DNA of 64,000 nt from assembly GCF_964340395.1 (NCBI RefSeq), contig NC_135550.1:7321601-7385600 (forward strand), in the 5' to 3' direction. The position numbers and the translations under genes are program-made. Under the pieces are notes generated by a model. That model saw only the letters and a program-made list of their open reading frames with translations, was not told where the DNA came from and did not search any database. Source of the stretch: Glandiceps talaboti. Taxonomy: Eukaryota; Hemichordata; Enteropneusta; Spengelidae. Within the stretch, counting starts at the first letter, position 1, and the number at the start of each line of letters is the position of its first letter. Shown one piece after another: positions 23,432 to 36,700 of the stretch.

Positions 23432-24234
23432 CGCTAAAAATGATCATAACAGATAATCTGAAGTTGTCTTAATTTTGATTTACACTCTCGTATAGCTTAA
23501 ATTGAACGGTACGACTGTACGACTGCCATCAGAGTTTGGTGAACACACTTATCATAGTATAGTATACAGGAAGAGCTTTACGTGCGAAATGAGGGAGTGG
23601 GCGTACGCGCGTATGTGACCTCAATGTGACCTGACATAATTATCGCCCCATTGAGTTTGAGTCAGTGCTGATTTGATCACAAGGCATGCACACGCCGTTA
23701 CAGCTTCAAAATGCAAGCGTAATATTAAAAAGACCTTTAAAGTGGTATCTGATATCAATATTATAAAATATTCAGTTCAAAAACGCATCCAATATTACAA
23801 TCGAACTCCTGCCAGTCCTGCTATCAGCTGCAAAAGTTTTTTGTTTTTTTTAAACCACATTGTTTTAGGTACATTTATTGACGGTCAGCATTCTTCATTT
23901 CAAAAAGACATTTAGGAAAGATGTAATTGCTACAGTTATGATTTTTATACTATTTCAGTTTCACTTAACAGGAGCAAATGAAAATAAAAATTGTATTACC
24001 CAAATATACTTTGTTTGCATACCATTCCATTTCATCTCAGAATATAATTACTTGAAAAAAAAATTCACCTTTAGTTTTATTTACTGCTAAATGTACAGAG
24101 ATATTCAGCTGTAAAAGTGCTGGATGGTTTTTCTAAAGTTACAAGTATCGATATTCGACATATACCACTGATCAGGATACATCGAATGATTTGTTCTCTG
24201 GCTATTGTCATGGCCTGTTGTTACACCAAGCAGT
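23432..24234. other. Intergenic DNA, nothing recognised
   Basis: No gene is seen; AT-rich DNA without clear structure. Confidence 0.3.
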
Positions 24235-24567
24235 TTAGGCCAAAAAAAAATTCTGGTTCTGGTCAGGGTAAACTTTCTAAAGTGGTGCGACGACGCGAAT
24301 TTTTTTTCCTATTAGTTTGGCACATTTTTTTTGACACTTTACATACTCTGTTCTATCATATTTATTTCTTGAAAAACTTACTTTTTCTTCGAAGCAGTTT
24401 AGGCTTTGCAGTCTTGGCATGTAGGGTAGATTTCAGCTGCTTGTTCTCCTGATATCAGGAATAAATAAGGAACGGGAAAGCAAAAATTATCGGGAAAAAA
24501 GGATCGAAAAAAGGGTATTCAGGGCACTCGCGCGCTGACCAGAACCAGGTATATATTTTTGGGCCTA
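24235..24567. repeat. MITE family R3 (GGCC-AAAA ends), about 330 bp
   Basis: The left end, TTTAGGCCAAAAA...TTCTGGTTCTGGTCAG, and the right end, CTGACCAGAACCAGG...TTTTTGGGCCTAA, are imperfect inverted complements of about 32 bp. Other copies with TAGGCCTAAAAA-type ends lie at 24861-25177, 38855-39231 and 62438-63020. No coding capacity. Confidence 0.55.
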
Positions 24568-24860
24568 ATATCCAGAGTCCATACGGTGGTGTGCCCTCTT
24601 CGTTCACTTCTACTCATCGGTTCAGTACGATGGGCGTCTCCAGTTCGAGGCTACAGAACAGTGTTTCCAATAGGATTGAACTACAGATAGCTGCTTTTTA
24701 GTAAAGACGGACAATTTCGCGAAACCAATGAAGGCTGTGAGAGAGTCAGTTCTTTCAGAGACTTATACACTAGAGTAATACATCCATGAGTAATCGTAGC
24801 AAAGTATTAAAAGCACTCATCATCTGCGTTTATTGACACACTAACACATCACCCAATCAG

Positions 24861-25177
24861 TTAGGCCTAAAAAAATTATTGTTACCCGACCCCACCTATA
24901 GCTTTTTGCTGCCGACCCTAAACATTTATTTTTACATATTCGAGAAAACAAATAATCGCAAAAATTGTGAAGTCTCACGAGAAACTGACATCATCTTAAA
25001 AAGACAATATAAAACTATTCTTCCAAACTGTAATGGCTGTACATCAGATAGGAAGAAATAAACAACACAGAGACCATTTGGAAAATGATGGAAAACCTGA
25101 ACCATACATTAACACAGAAATAAATATAATAAAGTAAAATAAAAAAATGCACCTATTCTAATTTTTTTATAAGGCCT
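24861..25177. repeat. MITE family R3, second copy
   Basis: It opens TTAGGCCTAAAAAAATTATT and ends TTTTTTTATAAGGCCT, so the ends are imperfect inverted repeats. The segment GTTACCCGACCCCACC...GCCGACCCTAAAC is shared, in reverse orientation, with the copies near 39180 and 62980. Confidence 0.55.
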
Positions 25178-25357
25178 TACACAACAAGCCATTGAGAATG
25201 ACATAGTCCCCGCTATGATTGGGTTTTAAGGAATTAGCACTACTCTGATCACGCAACAACACTTGTGAACCTAAATCAAACAGACTTAGATATGTTGTGT
25301 CTGCTTGTCGGACATGGAACATGCCTACAACAATAAAGGATTGGTCGGGTATTGGGG

Positions 25358-26144
25358 ATCATATCAATATGAAAATGGATATGCAAATGTATGTCATAGA
25401 ACACTGTCCTAATACCAACTCTGAATGAGATCTGTTCAAGCATGTCTGAGTTATGGCTTTGGACATGGAAAATTCACAAACAAAATGGTTGCCAGGCAGC
25501 CATATTGGATCGTATCATGACGAAAATGGATATGCACATGTATGTCATAGAACACTGTCCTAATACCAACTTCGAATGAGATCTGTTCAAGCATGTCTGA
25601 GTTATGGCTTTGGACATGGAAAATTTGCAAACAAAATGGCTGCCAGGCAGCCATATTGGATCGTATCACAATGAAAATGGATACGCACATGTATGTCATA
25701 GAACACTGTCCTAATACCAACTTTGAATGAGATCTGTTCAAGCATGTCTAAGTTATGGCTTTGGACATGAAAATTCACAAACAAAATGGCTGCCAGGCGG
25801 CCATATTGGACCGTATCATGACAACAATGAATATGCACATATATGCCATAGAACACTGTCCTAATACCAACTCTGAATGAGATCTGTGTGAGCATGTCTG
25901 AGTTATGGCTTTAGACAGGGAAAATTCGCAAACAAAATGGCTGCTAGGCGGCCATATTGGATCGTATCATAAAACAAATTGACGTGCATATGTATGCCAT
26001 AGCATGTTGCCCCTGTACCAAGTTTGAAAAAAATCGGTACAGGCATCTCCAAGAAACGGCTGTGGACGGACGGACGGACGCACGGACGGACAGACGGAAC
26101 CCAATCCATAAGTCCCCGTTCCGGACTTCGTCCGCGGGGACTTA
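25358..26144. repeat. Tandem repeat of about 150 bp, five units, with a GGAC-rich tail
   Basis: Five units recur at a 150-152 bp spacing (the CATAGAACACTGTCC block begins near 25395, 25546, 25696 and 25846, with a diverged fifth near 25998). The last unit passes into GGACGGACGGAC repeats and a hairpin, AAGTCCCCG...CGGGGACTT, at about 26111-26144. The tail looks like the terminus of a dispersed element whose body has expanded in tandem. Minus-strand open frames repeat the same peptide and are not genes. Confidence 0.8.
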
Positions 26145-26857
26145 AAATACTCTTGCTTGCAAGCATGAAAACATGTTACCATACCTAATGATGTACTGAA
26201 TGACCATACTTGATGCAATGTTTTTTATGAAATTGAAATTAAATATTTTTCCGCGCAAACACAGTCTAATAAAAATTTGACCTAATTAAAAAAATCTTGG
26301 TCCACTGTAGGCTGCTCTCATTGGCGAAACATTAAAAAGCACTCGTTCGTAAAGATGGTCCTGCGTGTTTAAAAGTCAAGAAAGAAAAGTCTTAATCCTT
26401 ATTATGAGTTTACAGATCTATCCTAATCAAAACTATTATAAAACTATTATAACGAAACTAGGTCATTCGTATTAACTACTTAAGCTTCTTGCATTCTAAA
26501 TTTAGATAAAAGCATTCCTCCGATTCCAAAAGTTTACTGAACGAACAGTAAGTAGTACATGTGATGGATGTGTCCAACTGCATCATACAGTGTGTACTAA
26601 ACTCACTTGATCAGCCGTTGTAGACAAAGTCTTGTGTTCCTTCTTGAAGACCAAGTTCTCCAGGCTCATCTCAACAATGACCTTGCTTTGACATTGTAAT
26701 TAACACATGATCGTAGTTCTCAATACGCAGCCGTCCTAGCTGCCGTATTCTTTCGCTTTTGAAATTCATGGCTCGTTATTTTGAACAAAATTTAAGCGAG
26801 CTTTTGTTTTGAAACAGAAATGACGAAAAATAAGCAAAGGTTGCAGACTATATGCTT
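26145..26857. other. Intergenic DNA, nothing recognised
   Basis: No gene is seen between the tandem repeat and the 3' end of FABP gene 5. Confidence 0.3.
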
Positions 26858-27262
26858 TTAAGATTTCTTGAAGTACCTTTTACAAACTACATCGTTGACC
26901 GTAAGTGTCAATAGCATCACATCGTCCACAAATTCTCGGCAAACTACCGGCCAGGGTTTACCCGGATCCACCGTGGGTCTGATGACTAACTTCTCACCTT
27001 CCCACGATGCTATCACAATAGCTTTCTCACCAAATGGATTCACCTCTTCAAATTCTTCCCCAACTGTAAACTTTTGTTCCAAAATTTTCACCATGGTAAC
27101 AGTCCTGATGTCGAAGTCGTCGCCATCCTGTGTGATGTTGACGGTAAGGGGAAGGTGTGCCATAGCCTTGCGAACTAAGTACGGTGTCCCTATTTCTGTG
27201 AGAAATTCAGCCAATTTTTCGTTTCTCTGTTCTTTCCATTTTCCAGCGAAATTCGGTGCCAT
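26858..27262 (-). CDS. Intronless FABP-family lipid-binding protein (gene 5 of 5)
   Basis: The 134-aa product starts at 27262 (MAPNFAGKWKEQRNEKLAEF). A longer frame exists, but this Met puts the FAGKWK motif where the family has it. Marks: TQDGDDFDIRTVTMVKILEQ, KFTVGEEFEE, and the C-terminal DVVCKRYFKKS with the Arg-x-Phe ligand site. It is the only cluster member on the minus strand. A clear TATA box (CTATAAAAG on the minus strand) lies about 90 bp upstream of the ATG. Single exon. Predicted cytosolic lipid carrier. Confidence 0.9.
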   Translation of the reverse strand: MAPNFAGKWKEQRNEKLAEFLTEIGTPYLVRKAMAHLPLTVNITQDGDDFDIRTVTMVKILEQKFTVGEEFEEVNPFGEKAIVIASWEGEKLVIRPTVDPGKPWPVVCREFVDDVMLLTLTVNDVVCKRYFKKS

Positions 27263-27350
27263 GGTAACAGATATGTGATATAGAAAGTCTGTGTACAGTA
27301 CCACTGTAGAGGTGTACTAGATGAATAAAATGATTGATGTTTCTTGATGG

Positions 27351-27359
27351 CTTTTATAG
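27351..27359 (-). promoter_or_regulatory. TATA box of FABP gene 5
   Basis: CTATAAAAG on the minus strand, about 90 bp upstream of the start codon, which would leave a 5' leader of about 60 bp. It is the best-formed core promoter element seen in the FABP cluster. Confidence 0.55.
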
Positions 27360-27554
27360 CTACCATTCGTTAGTACTAGTTTATTTACTGGTACCAGGAG
27401 AGAGCAAACTATGATAATGAGACATTATCTAATGTGGAATGGTACCACGATAATTGTATCAACGTACCATTAAATAGTATTAGGCGGATCATGAGATGTT
27501 AATGGAATGACAATTTTTGCTGGTCGTGGCACGTGCTAACGATGGGTGCACTTG

Positions 27555-27661
27555 TCTGTTAAGTACGCCGTGACGGAGTGCCCTCACACATCGGTCAACC
27601 CCTCTCAGAGGGAGAGAGGAGGTCGGTGGGGCGGAGGCGACACGACGTATATAAGTTACAG
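27555..27661 (-). repeat. MITE family R2, inverted copy
   Basis: It holds GTACGCCGTGACGGAG, then CCCTCACACATCGGTCAACC and a right end ACACGACGTAT...TTACAGTCTA. It is longer than other copies because of a purine-rich insertion in the middle. Confidence 0.55.
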
Positions 27662-28849
27662 TCTATGGGTGCACATATACTATACAATTGTAATTTCACT
27701 CAGAATTGCTTGGAAAGTACAATATGTTGCTGTTTTTACATGATTGTGTGTAGGCAATGAACTATCTTTAGATACTACCAGTGATATGGCGACAAATGTG
27801 TACATTGATTAGTGGAATCAAACCATTCAATACCTCTATATATCCCGTAGTCGATCCGTTTATTTCAATGGGTATATAGTTTTGTTCCATACATATAGTT
27901 GACTTTATTTGGGGGCATGTTTAATATTCAAAAACAGTTGCAGCCAGAACTCGAGAAATGTTATAACTACGACAGATCGTTGCAAATATGCTCATCTGTA
28001 TTTTAAATATTCGTTACCATAGTTACGCACTTCATCTAATAATTACGATCACCTAAAACACATACTTCGAACCATCATAACTATCCATCCATCCACATTG
28101 TCTATACTTTACATGTAATAAACCAACATACACACTAGCAAATAAATCTACACATTCTAATTACATCGTATATCGTTCAAATCAATCGTCTCATTACTAT
28201 GTAAGCGACATCTTCATTTACCAGGGCTCTCGCGGATGTTTGGATTATTAACCACTTTACTTTGAATTGCTGTCGGACGGTGCAGAGTCTATAAATATGA
28301 ATCCATATATGTGATCAAATCTAGACATAGAGGAGATGTTCATTATCTTGATATGTACATATACATATAGTAAAGTGTTTCTGTCGGAAGCTAAGTGATG
28401 ACCCTAGACAGTGGCATTAGATCTCTAGGTCTAGATCTATGGTGCTTTAAATTTAAGCAAACCAAAGACACTCTGCATCTGCAGCTGCAGGTCAGTGTAG
28501 GCTAACATCCATGCAACATATTTTTTGAGACGTAGCCAAACGTCTGATTGCAAGGCTCTCTCCAATCTCATTTAAAATCTGATGCGGTGAATACGGCTCA
28601 ATTTCTTTGTTTAACTCTCTCTCTCTCTCTCTCGTTTATTGTCGTTTGTTTTTTATTTTGTTGTTCCGGGTGTGATCGCCAGCTTTCTCACCGTGTGTGT
28701 AGGAAAGCAATGATCACTCCTGGAACAGTAAAATCAAAAACAAACAAAAATAAACGAAGGAAGTAGATGTAAAGAAATCGGTGGGTATTCACCGCATCAG
28801 ATATATCAAATTAGTGTCTCTCTAAACAGCTTTCACCTCTGTTAATAGA
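27662..28849. other. Intergenic DNA, nothing recognised
   Basis: Only a short (CT)n run at about 28616-28633. No gene or RNA is seen. Confidence 0.3.
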
Positions 28850-28938
28850 CTGTATAATACGTCGTGCCACTCCACCCTCTCCTCTCTGAGAAGGGGTTGA
28901 CAGATGTGTGAGGGCGCCCGTCACGACGTACCTTACAG
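28850..28938 (+). repeat. MITE family R2, 89-bp copy
   Basis: Left end CTGTATAATACGTCGTG; core GAAGGGGTTGACAGATG and GAGGGCGCCCGTCACG; right end CGTACCTTACAG. The terminal inverted repeats are conserved. Confidence 0.6.
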
Positions 28939-29247
28939 GCTACTCTACTCTACCGTAATTGAATGTCATAACCTCTACTAAAGTGGGAGTGTAGTTGGAT
29001 ATAATAAATGACATTACATAGTCAGATAAATACAGAAAACGCAATGTTTACGTGCTTGCGACATTTGCTTTTATTCATACATTTCAAGTTACATGACGTC
29101 ATTATATTTACCTGAACGTACCTAGCATTATTCGTCATTTCATGATACAAACAACATGAAATTAATCGCGTCAAAATAACACTACTTTTTGGCGTGTACA
29201 TTTACTGGTGTAACATGACACGAGTTTCGTTCAGCTTTGTCGTCACC

Positions 29248-30585
29248 CTACTCGACTTCGTATTCGACAACAATGGTCTCAGCAGGATGAACGACCAAGC
29301 CATCAAATTTGACGGTACCATCTCTGTTACCATGACTACTAAACACTACTTTGCCTTTTGCTGGTAGCGCTGAATCTTCTTCTCTATAATTCTCCTTTAC
29401 GTCCTCATCACTCAAATTTATGGCGACAAAATAGCCTGGCCATTCTGGATATTGTCTCCTGAAGGCATAAATTGCATCGGTGGCCAAGATACTGTGTAGT
29501 TTCCCGGCCAACAGGGATGGTGACTCGCGTAACATCACCATCTCTTTGTACATTGCCATGACAGAAGTGGGGTCATCTTTCTGTGCCTGGATGGCGAAGA
29601 AGAATAGCGGGAAAGAAGTGATTAAATATAATGTCGAGGACGACGTATTTTCATTAAAGGCAAATTGATTTCACTTCACAATATTCAACAAACGAAACTT
29701 ATAATAGGGCCACTCAGATGACAGATGTAGATGGCGTGACGTTGTCATCTTGAACTCTGAACTTTCAGTATTAATAAAGTAATCCTCTCTATGACATCAT
29801 AACCACACACACTAGATCTGACCTAATGATATCATTTTACTTACACTCAGTTAAACAAAAACCTCGATTGTTATTCAGTCCTATCCTCACCTCAAACCAC
29901 CGGTAGAGGGATAGCTACAAGTAACAAGGCTAGCTATACCTCACAACGAAAGTTGCTGGACTCAGACGGAACAACGTGGAACACTGATTCTTGTTGTACA
30001 AGTACATGTGTATTGCAAAAGCTAAGAACAGTATACTTTATTTTTCTTTCCAGAAAAAAGAATGAAGAAAACTTACCTCCACGTTGATGGTTTGATGATT
30101 TGGATTAATAGGCAACCATGTATCTGAAGAATTACTAAACCCAGCGTTATCTTCAGCGTTCCACTGCATTGGTGTGATCTGTCCGATACGATTGACCGGG
30201 ATCTACCAAAGAAGAAAAATGTTTAATAATTGAGTTATTATTATTTTTTTAAATGTCAGTACCAATATTGAAACAGGAAGTGTATAATGGATGACAAAGT
30301 GAGGGGTGGTTCTTTGAGTTCATCTCATAATTACGTCACAAATCTGTATTATTTCGATTGTTACACTTCTATCACGGTTTTTAAGATATGTATTAAATAA
30401 CGTTAATGGCGACAGTCCTGATAGTGAAGGTGAAGGTATATCATTAAAATGGGTTAGATAGAGGGGAGGAAGAAAATGAAAATGAGGGGGTGACTGAGAA
30501 GATGATGATGATGGTGGTGGTGGTGGTGGTGGTGGTGGTGGTGGTGGTGGTGGTGGTGGTGGTGGTGGTGATGATGATGATAATT

Positions 30586-30626
<41 letters not shown>

Positions 30627-30633
30627 AATGATA

Positions 30634-30706
<73 letters not shown>

Positions 30707-33700
30707 CGATGATGGATGGATGAATGGATGGATGTCGGTAGTGGTGGTGGTGATGATGATGATGATGACGACGACGAAGAAAACAGCAGATACTTACTGT
30801 ATTATTTCCTTGTGGCTGTGCTGGATCATATACTCCAACGCCGCCATTTTCAAGGTCAGAGCTTTCCATACCAATCTCTTCACCATAGTATGTAATGGGT
30901 ACACCAGGTAATGTAAATATCAAGGCGTTCAATGCTTGGATATACTTATGACCATACCGACTTGCAACTCTTTCATTATGCATGTCTCCAAGCTGTTGGT
31001 GATAGAAAGAAATACATAAACCTTTTGAGTTTCAACTAACTTAATTGGAAATTTTTCGAAGCATCCTGGAAGATGCTTCTTTTTGCAATCCATCCTGGTA
31101 TTATATGACTGAAGACCACTGCATGCCTCCAGAAGCAAATATGGCTTAGTATTACTTGTAGTAAATCAATGCAAAGAAGTCACTCATCGACGCGTCATCA
31201 CCCTTCACATTTCGCAATCTATATACACCATTGATTGTTGACTACATGTACATCATCTCTACAAAATATCTCAAGATTCACAAAGCTGCTCTTAGTGTGA
31301 CGTCATAGCTAGACCCAAGCCTGCCCCACTGACAACATCGTCGTAAATGCATGATAGACCTCTTTGCAGCATCGATACAACGGTAGGCCAAATAATGCTT
31401 ATACTTGCGAGAATAATCGACTATGGTATTTACAATGTAGTGACAGCGGTCCTATAAGTTATACCCATCGGTCATAATATGCCTCCCCATCAATCTACCG
31501 AACACCAAATATTCACTTACCACCCAGCTATACCACCCGACAGCGATATCCGTCGCATTCCCAGCAGCAAAAGTCCAATCGTCGACCAACGCATTGATAT
31601 TAGTGCCACTGAAATCCTCTTCAAGATGTTCCAACAACTGGTAGTTATACAACACGTCGGCCCCATCATCTATGTTCACACCGTAGTAGCCCATGGCTGA
31701 TGCAAGAGAGCCTCGTGGTTCGACCATCATAGTTCTAAAGCAGGAGACCATGGACAATTGGACAAATATATCAATGGCGGTTAACTACTGTGTACAGACG
31801 TTATGAAGAATATTGACACCGTTCATTTGTAGTAGGAATATAACAATACAATATTCCACATTGCAATGTTGCTATTCATCAGTGACTATTATATCATATA
31901 TTGAAGCACATGTGTTAATTTTAATTAATCTACTCAGGCGATCAAATTCTAGGTTGAAAACTCAACATAAATTAAAATTGTGAATTAGTTTGGACAACGA
32001 TTTTGATGACGTCATGTTACACTTTGACATGTAAATGTCTGATCATGTTTTCTTCTGTAAACATTACACGTACTAATGCTTCTCAAGTTGGATAAATTCC
32101 TACCTAGTTTGACTGTGGTCACTGATTTTTCTCACCACCTTCTTAAACATACTGACCAACTCATAGTTCTCTGGTTGGTTCAGTGTCTTCGTGTGTTTCA
32201 GCTTGTTGTACTGTTAACGAGAAAGGGTATGGAAATATTGAGAAAAAGTTGGTAGTATTCCTTAAAATGCAATTCACAACGTACAGCACTGTTTTATATC
32301 TTTCAAACTTTCAAAATACTCAACATAAAAAGAGGACTTGTATAATTTGAAGTAGGAGTCTTAATTGATTGGAAAAGCGTTATACTTTCTCATTATAATC
32401 ATTTAGAATTATGGCAACAGGTGTCATTTCTTCCGTTGTTGTTTTTCACAATCAAATTCATAACCAGACTGTAAGATACGTTGTTCCGCCCTCACCGGGA
32501 GGGGTTGACCAATGTGTGAGGGCGCCCCGTCAAGGCGTACCTTACAAGTTGCAGACTATTAATTCAAAACTACCCTTGCCAGTAATCTTAGACGATAGTG
32601 AATCATTTTAACAGAAAGTCTGAGAACAACATATCGCAAGACTTGCTAAGTGTCTCAGAGTATGTAATACAGTAATTACTCAAAAAATCAAACAAATAAT
32701 CCCCCTGGCAACAAAAAGTAATTGAAACAACACCTGGCAACAAAAAGTAAATAAATGTCTCATCTTACTTCATCACTGTCGTCATCGTAGGCAAGGTTAA
32801 CAGGTTCGTCCGCGAGGTCTTCTGCCTCACAAAGATAGGACACGTCTCTTATAAGGAAACCGTCGACACCAACATTCAACCAATGTTCAAGGGCTTCCTG
32901 TGTTGGAAAGATGGAGAAGTAGAAATGTATTGAACTGAACTGAATATGTGCATTCATTATCATGACTATTTCTCTGATATTATTAACAGCAGATGTCGTG
33001 GCAAATGTTTTTTTAAGGGACCGGTGAGTAATTTTAATCTAAGGTATTAATGATCTTTTACCACTTGTAGCTAAAGATGTGTAATTTGGTTTGGTTTGTG
33101 CTATTGTGTCATTGCCGTAAACCACAGCCTCTTTTGCGTCACCGTCCAAGGAGCGCAGTGTCGCGGAACAAATAACAGGTCTGGTTGGCGAGAATACATT
33201 GTGTGTTATGTTCAAGCTGACGGAATATAGTTTCTGATTCTTAAACAATGAACATTTCAGGTAGAGGAATGGTGCACTAGACCAGACCAGACCAGACCAG
33301 ACCAGACGGAAGAACTTGAAGAAAAACAAAACATTTCTACTTGCCTCGATTTCATTTTGTACGTCTTCATTCCTTAAATTAAGATCTGGTTGCTTGCTTG
33401 TAAAAGTGTGATAGTACCACTGGTCACGTAACGGTTCGTACGTCCAAGCTGGGTCTCCATACACGTTTAACTGCAATGTGAACAACGTTGACCATTAGTA
33501 TCATGTATCATTTGTCCAATTTCATCGCCAGAAAATTTATTGGTAAGAAATCACTATTGAACAGAACTGCTGGATGATTGATGTGCGATAGGTTACTGGT
33601 TACTTTGTGAAGAGTTGGTCAGAATGAGAGAGATGATCTGTAAATACAATCACCCACACATTGTCTGTGATCAGTCATGTGACGAATACACAATGTGAAC

Positions 33701-36700
33701 TTTCTGCAGGGTCATAGAGCTGAGGCGGCGGGGGGGGGGGGGGACTTACCCAGTTATTAGGCGGTGACTGGTTTCCCTGACCATTCGCCCAGACGTAGTA
33801 GTCTCTGAACTTTGTGTCGGCGGTCCCATTGTTGCCAACACGACTCTGTTGAAACCATGGATGGTTTTCACTAGAATGGTTAGGGATAAATTCCAAAACT
33901 ACCTTCAACTCTGGAAGAGAACGCATTTACAACAATTTAAATTCGAACAACAACGAGGATTGGTGATGTTTAGCAAACACTGTTTTCAACGAATGAATAG
34001 GTCAAAGGTCAACATTTTAAAAAAAATTTATATTTGAATCACTGAATTTTGGGAAATTTAGGCCTAGTATAGTCTACAGGTTATCTGTAGCTTTGGGGAT
34101 GAAGAAAGATGTGTAAATGGTTCAGTGGTTGACTTGTGAAGGAGTGTCAAACTTTTTATATCACAATTATAAAATAAATAATATAACAAGAAACATGGAA
34201 AGATAAATTTGACTGACTGGCAAAAACTATTTCAGCAAATTAAAGTCATTTACATCGTCCCCTGTCTACTACAACGCTAACTGACGTACGCGGGAAGCAA
34301 AATATTCTGACTTCCGATAATATTGTCATGCAGCAGTCATAGGTTTTGAAATAGTCAATATCGCAAAGTGTAACCTTCAGAATCATACGTTATCAAGTGA
34401 AGCAGATTTATCGGTCATTGTTTGTTAGTCACGGCACAGACAACAAGGTCAAAGCGTGTATTGTTTTTACGACAATGATATGCACTCGGACAACTAACAG
34501 AATGCTACGTGGCAGGTTATTAGCATACAATGGGTCATCTGACCACAGGCCCACAAAATTCCAGGGTCATCGTCTTCGCTTTTACTCTCAAACGACAGTT
34601 CATTGTAAAGGACCCCCACAAAAGAAATAATATAATTTTATAGTACCTTTAGCTGACAGATGCGCAGTTTCCAGTAGATTATGTAAGTCGTTCTGTGTTC
34701 CCAGCTGACTGTCGACCGCCTTAAAATCAGTCACAGCATACAATAAATCGTCATCATTTGATTGCAAGATGTTGCTAAGCAACAAAGTGTGAGTGTGGAT
34801 ATCTTCGAAGTGACCTATGCGTGATTGAATACCTGAAATGACAACATTGAGTTATGAGGAATGGGTGACGTATTAATTCTCGTTGAGGTCAAAGTGATTC
34901 CAATGGTAGTACACATACGTGGCAGTGAGAAACCCTAACAATGTGCTCAGGTACAGGAATATATGACAGGAACCGGGACTGACAGTATACAACAATAATA
35001 CAAAGAAAGGAGCTGAAAAGTATTAAATTATAGTCGTTCGGCCCCAAACGATTTTACAATTCATGCAATTCACGCCTGAATCATTTGTGTTAGTCTAGTT
35101 CCTATACTGTATCGTTACCATTTACAGTTACACATACCTCCCCTAGTTTAGTTAGAAACCACGTTGGCATCCAGACTGCATTTGTGTAAACAACTAGTAA
35201 ACATTTATTATCGTAAGGAATCCCATCACTTCTAAGCTTCTATTTACAGTGTAGGGTTCACCCTATAGTTCACAAAGTTTCGGCCATAAATTTGTTGAAC
35301 TTCGGCCTGTCTACCGGTGAATTTGCAATGCGACGGTATTATACATCCCCGACGTATTGTTTTGAAGAGGATGTTGTTCTCCTAGTCTAGTCTGTGCTTG
35401 GTACGCCGTGACGAGGCACCTTCTTCATATTTTCTCCATTCTTGACCGAGAACTTCTAAAATCTAAGATTTCAGTACCATGTGGTTATTGTTTATCTATA
35501 AGCTTTAATGCTATTTATTATCTTTGGGTTTTATTTTTAGAATAATCAAAGTAGGTCGAACAGTCGATAGTACTACAGACAAGTATGTCTGTGATAGTAC
35601 TTGTATTTTACGCCAAATTACGGTCGTGTAAAAATGTTGTCTGAATAACGACTTCCATCCAATCCAGTCACAATTAACACATTTTGTCCGTTTCACATTT
35701 AGAAGTGCCTGTTTGCGTTCCCGAGTGAACATGTACGTGATTTACGCTGTGTAGCATCGACAAAGTTGGTACTAATAGAAATACAGGCAGTACACTGTTA
35801 TTACATCCGTAGGCAAGCTTATGACAAGAACCTCAGACCACTAAAGAGTGGTCTGAGCAAGAACGCATCATCGCCTATCATGCCAATATTGACTTGGATC
35901 ATAATCAAGTGTATTTCCATATGGAAGTACATCATGTATTTCGTTCTGTATAAAATATGAACGAGGTACCGAGAGTTCATATCTATATGACAAGTTAGTG
36001 TCACCAGGATGTCACGTCAAAAAGTTTAGAGGCTATAAATTAGCATTTTGCCACGTTGTTCAGTATTTTGTAGTCTACAGAAACCAGGGAAACCTTATAA
36101 TTTGATGTCACCCAATTTATCACAAATCGTGATATAAAAGTTAATGGTTGGCAAGTAGGGATTTCGTAATCATATATCAATATTTGTTTTTCAACTTATA
36201 GATATTCTTTTCCTTTGTTAAAAAGGAACCAAAGGTTTAAAGTGAACCGTACGCGTCCCGAACCCTTTCTGAATCGTCTATGTAAATGGTATCACTTTGA
36301 GCCCATACAGAATACTTCACGTGTTACGTGTAATAATCCTTTCACTGCAGCGAATGAGGAATGTGTTATCAAATCAAGTGAGTGTTGATTCCAGACTAGT
36401 TACATGTAATTTGCCTAAACAATTCACCAACTGGTCCGAACATGTACATACTACATCATTACATGCTTCGTTTGCCATTTACTTGTTACTCGTTACGTCA
36501 TTGCTAGATTGTTATCATCAACAAGTGCAGTAACCAGAAAATGCCGACATACGTGTTATTTTAAATTTTTCATTTTTGTCTACCAACCTTTGAGATCTCC
36601 CATTCCATCGCCATCAGAATCTTGGAATGACCTGGAATACACCTGATAGACGGCATTCTTTTCGTACCATTCTGTATCGGGACAACGAGGAGCCAACACT

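Noticed and set aside
25451-26218. Minus-strand frames repeating DTIQYGCLAAILF
   Set aside because: Translations of the 150-bp tandem repeat; the same peptide simply follows the DNA unit and nothing suggests selection.
30444-30983. 179-aa frame with poly-Ile and poly-Thr
   Set aside because: Its first 65 residues are exon 8 of heavy chain A; the rest reads through the intron microsatellite.
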